Both the position numbers and the translations under genes were made by a program. DNA of 16,786 nucleotides, taken from NCBI GenBank assembly GCA_021796315.1, contig JAJYOH010000064.1, forward strand, positions 1 through 16,786, read 5' to 3'. The DNA comes from Chloroflexota bacterium. GTDB taxonomy: Bacteria; Chloroflexota; Anaerolineae; Anaerolineales; Villigracilaceae. A model generated the notes under the pieces. It had not been told where the DNA came from, searched no databases, and saw only the letters and a list, made by a program, of their open reading frames with translations. Numbering within the stretch: the stretch's first letter is position 1; each line of letters opens with the position of its first letter. Of this stretch, positions 14,486-16,786 are shown one piece after another.

Positions 14486-16786
14486 ATGGCAAAAGTTTCC
14501 CTTCGTATTTACAACCGCGAAATTGAAAAGCTGATCGAACAGAGTCGGCTTGATGAGGCCATAGCGCATTGCCGCCATATTCTCACGGCTTTCTCGAAAC
14601 ATCTTGAGACGTATCGCCTGCTCGGCAAGGCATATCTTGAGGCCAAGCGGTATGCTGAAGCAGTTGATATTTTTCAGCGCATTCTTACATCCGCGCCGGA
14701 CGATTTTGTTTCGCATGTTGGCATGAGTATTATCAACGACGATCAAAATAAACTCGACGATGCGATCTGGCACATGGAGCGCGCTTTTGAAGTCCAGCCA
14801 TCGAATGCCGCCATTCACGGCGAATTGCAAAGACTGTTTGGGCGGCGCGATGGTGTCGAGCCTCCCAAGATCAGACTGACACGCGGCGCGTTGGCGCACA
14901 TGTACGTGCAGGGCGAGCTTTATAATCAGGCGATTTCTGAAATCAATGCCGTGCTTGCCAATGACGCGCAGCGCACCGATATGCAAGTGTTACTTGCCAG
15001 GGCGTATTTTCGCAATGGGCAAAAGACGGAAGCCACTGATATTTGTACGCAGTTATTACGCCGCTTCCCATATTGTTTCGATGCCAATCGCGTGATGGTC
15101 GAGCTTTTGCCCGGCACACAGCGCGCCGAGTCGACTCAGGTTTATCGTCATCGCGTCAGCGAGCTTGATCCGTACGCGGCTTTTGTGCAGGAATCCATTT
15201 TTCGTTCCGATGAAGTGCCGGATGCCGCCGTCAGCCTCGAACGTTTTGAATACACGGGCCAGGTCGGCGACAGTTCCTCCAGTTGGGGAGGGGAGTTGGG
15301 GATTGGTTTGGAGACTGATGCGACTGCCATAAGTTCCTCCGCTCAACAGCCTGACTGGTTAAAAGCTGCTGCAACTCCCGGACCATCGGCTTCGATCGAG
15401 GCCGCCCCCGCAGCGGCTCCCGCCTCGCAGCCTCAGGAGGAAATCCCGGACTTTCTCCGCCAGGCCGGTTGGGGAGAGTCAACCGGGCAGTTTCAGGAAT
15501 CTGCCGCATCGTTCGATAGCGAATCCGAATCTTCCGGCGCAGTGCAAGCCGATTTGCCCGATTGGGTCAAAGCCATGGCTCCAACGAATGATGCGGTCGC
15601 TGCGGCTCCAACTCCGATAGTTCAACCTACTCCTTCAGACGATACACCCGACTGGTTGCGTGACCTTGGTGGAGATCAGAGTTCTGCGCCTGCACCCGAG
15701 GCTGTTCCCTCCGCTGACACACCTGCGTGGTTGAAAGACCCTGGCGCGCCGGCTGCGCCTGAAACTCCTGCGGCATCGCAAACTTTTGACGATGTCCCTG
15801 CCTGGCTCAAAGGGTCGTCGGATGTGCAAGCTGCTGTCCCGGCAGCCGAGCCTGCCAGCCAGCCCGTGGCACAAGCGCCTGAACCGTCGCAAACTTTTAG
15901 TAATGATGTTCCTGATTGGCTCAAGGGATTGAGTGACGAGCAGACCTCTGCTCCGGCTTCGCAACCTGTTGCCAGCCAACCCGCGCCGGAAGTTCCTGCA
16001 CAGAAGTCTGCTCCCGAACCGGCCCAGGCTGGTTCACTTGGTAATCTGGGAACCAGTTCGCAGGAACAGGACGATGCGATGGCCTGGTTGGAGAGTCTGG
16101 CCAGCAAGCATGGCGCGAAGTCTGAAGAACTGGTGACTGATCCCAACGCGCGCACTGATGTTGCGCCCGATTGGGTCGATAAAGCCAAAGAGATTGGCGA
16201 GGCCCCGACAGCGCAGCCCGCCGCACCGTCCACGGATGAAACGGGCATGTGGCTTCGTAATCTGGAACAGAGCGAGGCACAGGCTAATATTCCATCAGAT
16301 AAAATTACACCTGCTCCGAAGGAAGAATCTCCAGCCTGGTTGAGTGAGTTATCCGGTGCGGATGCTTATAGTGAAATTGCGGCAGCGCCGCAGGAAGAAA
16401 CGCCTATCGCTGGTTCGGAGGCTGCACCTGATTGGTTAAGTGAGCTTGGCCCCGTACCTTCTTCACCGATTGGCGTGCACGAGGAAGATGTGCCCGAATG
16501 GCTGCGCGGCGGGCCTTCACAGCCGGCCCAGCCAGTTGAACCTGCCGAACATGAGCCGATTGCTTCGCAGGATTTTTCGTTCGATGCAAATCCATCAGCC
16601 GCAGGTTTACCTGATTGGTTATCCGGACTCGATAAAGACGAGAATGCTCCGCAAGCCGATTCCCGAAGCGACCTGCCTTCCTGGCTGCAGGGTGATGCCG
16701 AACCTGAGATCACACAACCAGCCAACCCTGCTGATTGGCATCCGGCAGATCTTAAAGCGGCCGCGCCTGTTGAGGAAACGCCGTCA
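14486..16786 (+). CDS. TPR-repeat protein with a long Pro/Ala-rich tail carrying repeated PxWL motifs (partial, 3' end beyond the window)
   Basis: The frame from the ATG at 14486 is open to the last base: 767 codons and no stop. Residues ~5-235 are helical TPR-like repeats (YRLLGKAYLEAKRYAEAVDIFQRIL; AHMYVQGELYNQAISEINAVL; LLARAYFRNGQKTEATDICTQLL). From ~residue 250 the protein changes to a low-complexity tail rich in Pro, Ala, Glu, Ser and Gln, in which a short motif of the form P-[DAE]-W-[LV]-x-x-[LAG] recurs about 16 times. There is no signal peptide, and no membrane segment in the part seen. TPR domains bind proteins, and the tail looks like a disordered chain of short binding motifs, so a scaffold or assembly role is inferred. 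I recall similar proteins as large hypotheticals in Anaerolineae; function unknown. Confidence 0.85.
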   Translation, partial: MAKVSLRIYNREIEKLIEQSRLDEAIAHCRHILTAFSKHLETYRLLGKAYLEAKRYAEAVDIFQRILTSAPDDFVSHVGMSIINDDQNKLDDAIWHMERAFEVQPSNAAIHGELQRLFGRRDGVEPPKIRLTRGALAHMYVQGELYNQAISEINAVLANDAQRTDMQVLLARAYFRNGQKTEATDICTQLLRRFPYCFDANRVMVELLPGTQRAESTQVYRHRVSELDPYAAFVQESIFRSDEVPDAAVSLERFEYTGQVGDSSSSWGGELGIGLETDATAISSSAQQPDWLKAAATPGPSASIEAAPAAAPASQPQEEIPDFLRQAGWGESTGQFQESAASFDSESESSGAVQADLPDWVKAMAPTNDAVAAAPTPIVQPTPSDDTPDWLRDLGGDQSSAPAPEAVPSADTPAWLKDPGAPAAPETPAASQTFDDVPAWLKGSSDVQAAVPAAEPASQPVAQAPEPSQTFSNDVPDWLKGLSDEQTSAPASQPVASQPAPEVPAQKSAPEPAQAGSLGNLGTSSQEQDDAMAWLESLASKHGAKSEELVTDPNARTDVAPDWVDKAKEIGEAPTAQPAAPSTDETGMWLRNLEQSEAQANIPSDKITPAPKEESPAWLSELSGADAYSEIAAAPQEETPIAGSEAAPDWLSELGPVPSSPIGVHEEDVPEWLRGGPSQPAQPVEPAEHEPIASQDFSFDANPSAAGLPDWLSGLDKDENAPQADSRSDLPSWLQGDAEPEITQPANPADWHPADLKAAAPVEETPS
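15347..16745 (+). repeat. Sixteen degenerate PxWL-type motifs within the TPR protein tail
   Basis: Central aromatic codons at 15356, 15452 (Phe), 15563, 15653, 15728, 15803, 15917, 16085, 16172, 16250, 16337, 16433, 16499, 16616, 16682 and 16736, i.e. residues 291, 323, 360, 390, 415, 440, 478, 534, 563, 589, 618, 650, 672, 711, 733 and 751. Typical forms are PDWLKAA, PDWVKAM, PDWLRDL, PAWLKGS, PDWLKGL, PAWLSEL, PEWLRGG and PDWLSGL. Spacing varies from 18 to 56 residues and linker sequences are not conserved. Confidence 0.85.

Noticed and set aside
15281..15310. G-rich run (GTTGGGGAGGGGAGTTGGGG) as a G-quadruplex or mobile repeat
   Set aside because: It lies in frame in the low-complexity region of the TPR protein (SSSWGGELGIGL). 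A repeat origin is possible, but one copy gives no support.
15676..16725. Long - strand open frames opposite the TPR tail
   Set aside because: Ala/Ser/Gly-rich mirror frames of a Pro/Ala-rich coding strand; no starts with ribosome sites and no domains.

Overview
The window looks like chromosomal DNA of a monoderm bacterium of the phylum Chloroflexota, most likely class Anaerolineae. This is inferred from gene content and style: a MacAB-type exporter with a lipoprotein adaptor, DUF2905, a very Pro/Ala-rich TPR protein with repeated PxWL motifs, starts that sit right at a -10 box, and many perfect palindromes of about 30 bp. No rRNA or marker gene is present to prove it. UGA is the normal stop of at least four reading frames here (ending at 90, 8886, 10807 and 11559), so the genetic code is standard.

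Layout. 1-3721 (+): the Lys-rich end of an unknown upstream protein, a two-module FtsX/MacB permease, and a HlyD/MacA-like lipoprotein adaptor, together an ABC efflux operon. 3729-3773: a perfect palindrome acting as terminator between convergent genes. 3764-6571: purA (-) and guaB (+), the two branch-point enzymes of IMP use, divergently transcribed from a 102-bp region with two facing promoters; both have unusual residues at conserved active-site positions. 6572-7000: a 429-bp gap filled by three tandem RNA aptamers of the GEMM / cyclic-di-GMP-I type, with a promoter in front and a strong terminator behind. 7001-8886 (+): ruvB, a DUF2905 membrane protein and an isoprenylcysteine-methyltransferase-family protein.

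8887-9784: a 5' fragment of queA, then a 669-bp REP/RAYT element (IS200-like tyrosine transposase between inverted GTAG-headed hairpins). 9785-10807: intact queA, whose first ~76 bp repeat the fragment in front of the element. 10858-13046 (+): a tight operon of a family-5-like uracil-DNA glycosylase, a peroxiredoxin-like protein with an in-frame UGA exactly at the first position of its CxxC-like motif (probable selenocysteine, with a hairpin just downstream), and a peptidase-S51/cyanophycinase-like domain fused to a cysteinyl-tRNA-synthetase-like tail; a hairpin terminator follows. 13128-14423 (+): pyrimidine-nucleoside phosphorylase. 14486-16786 (+): a TPR protein, cut by the window end, with about 16 copies of a Pro-x-Trp-Leu motif in a disordered-looking tail.

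The points most worth following are the probable selenoprotein, the triple aptamer array ahead of ruvB, the RAYT element inside a duplicated queA start, and the PxWL repeat protein.
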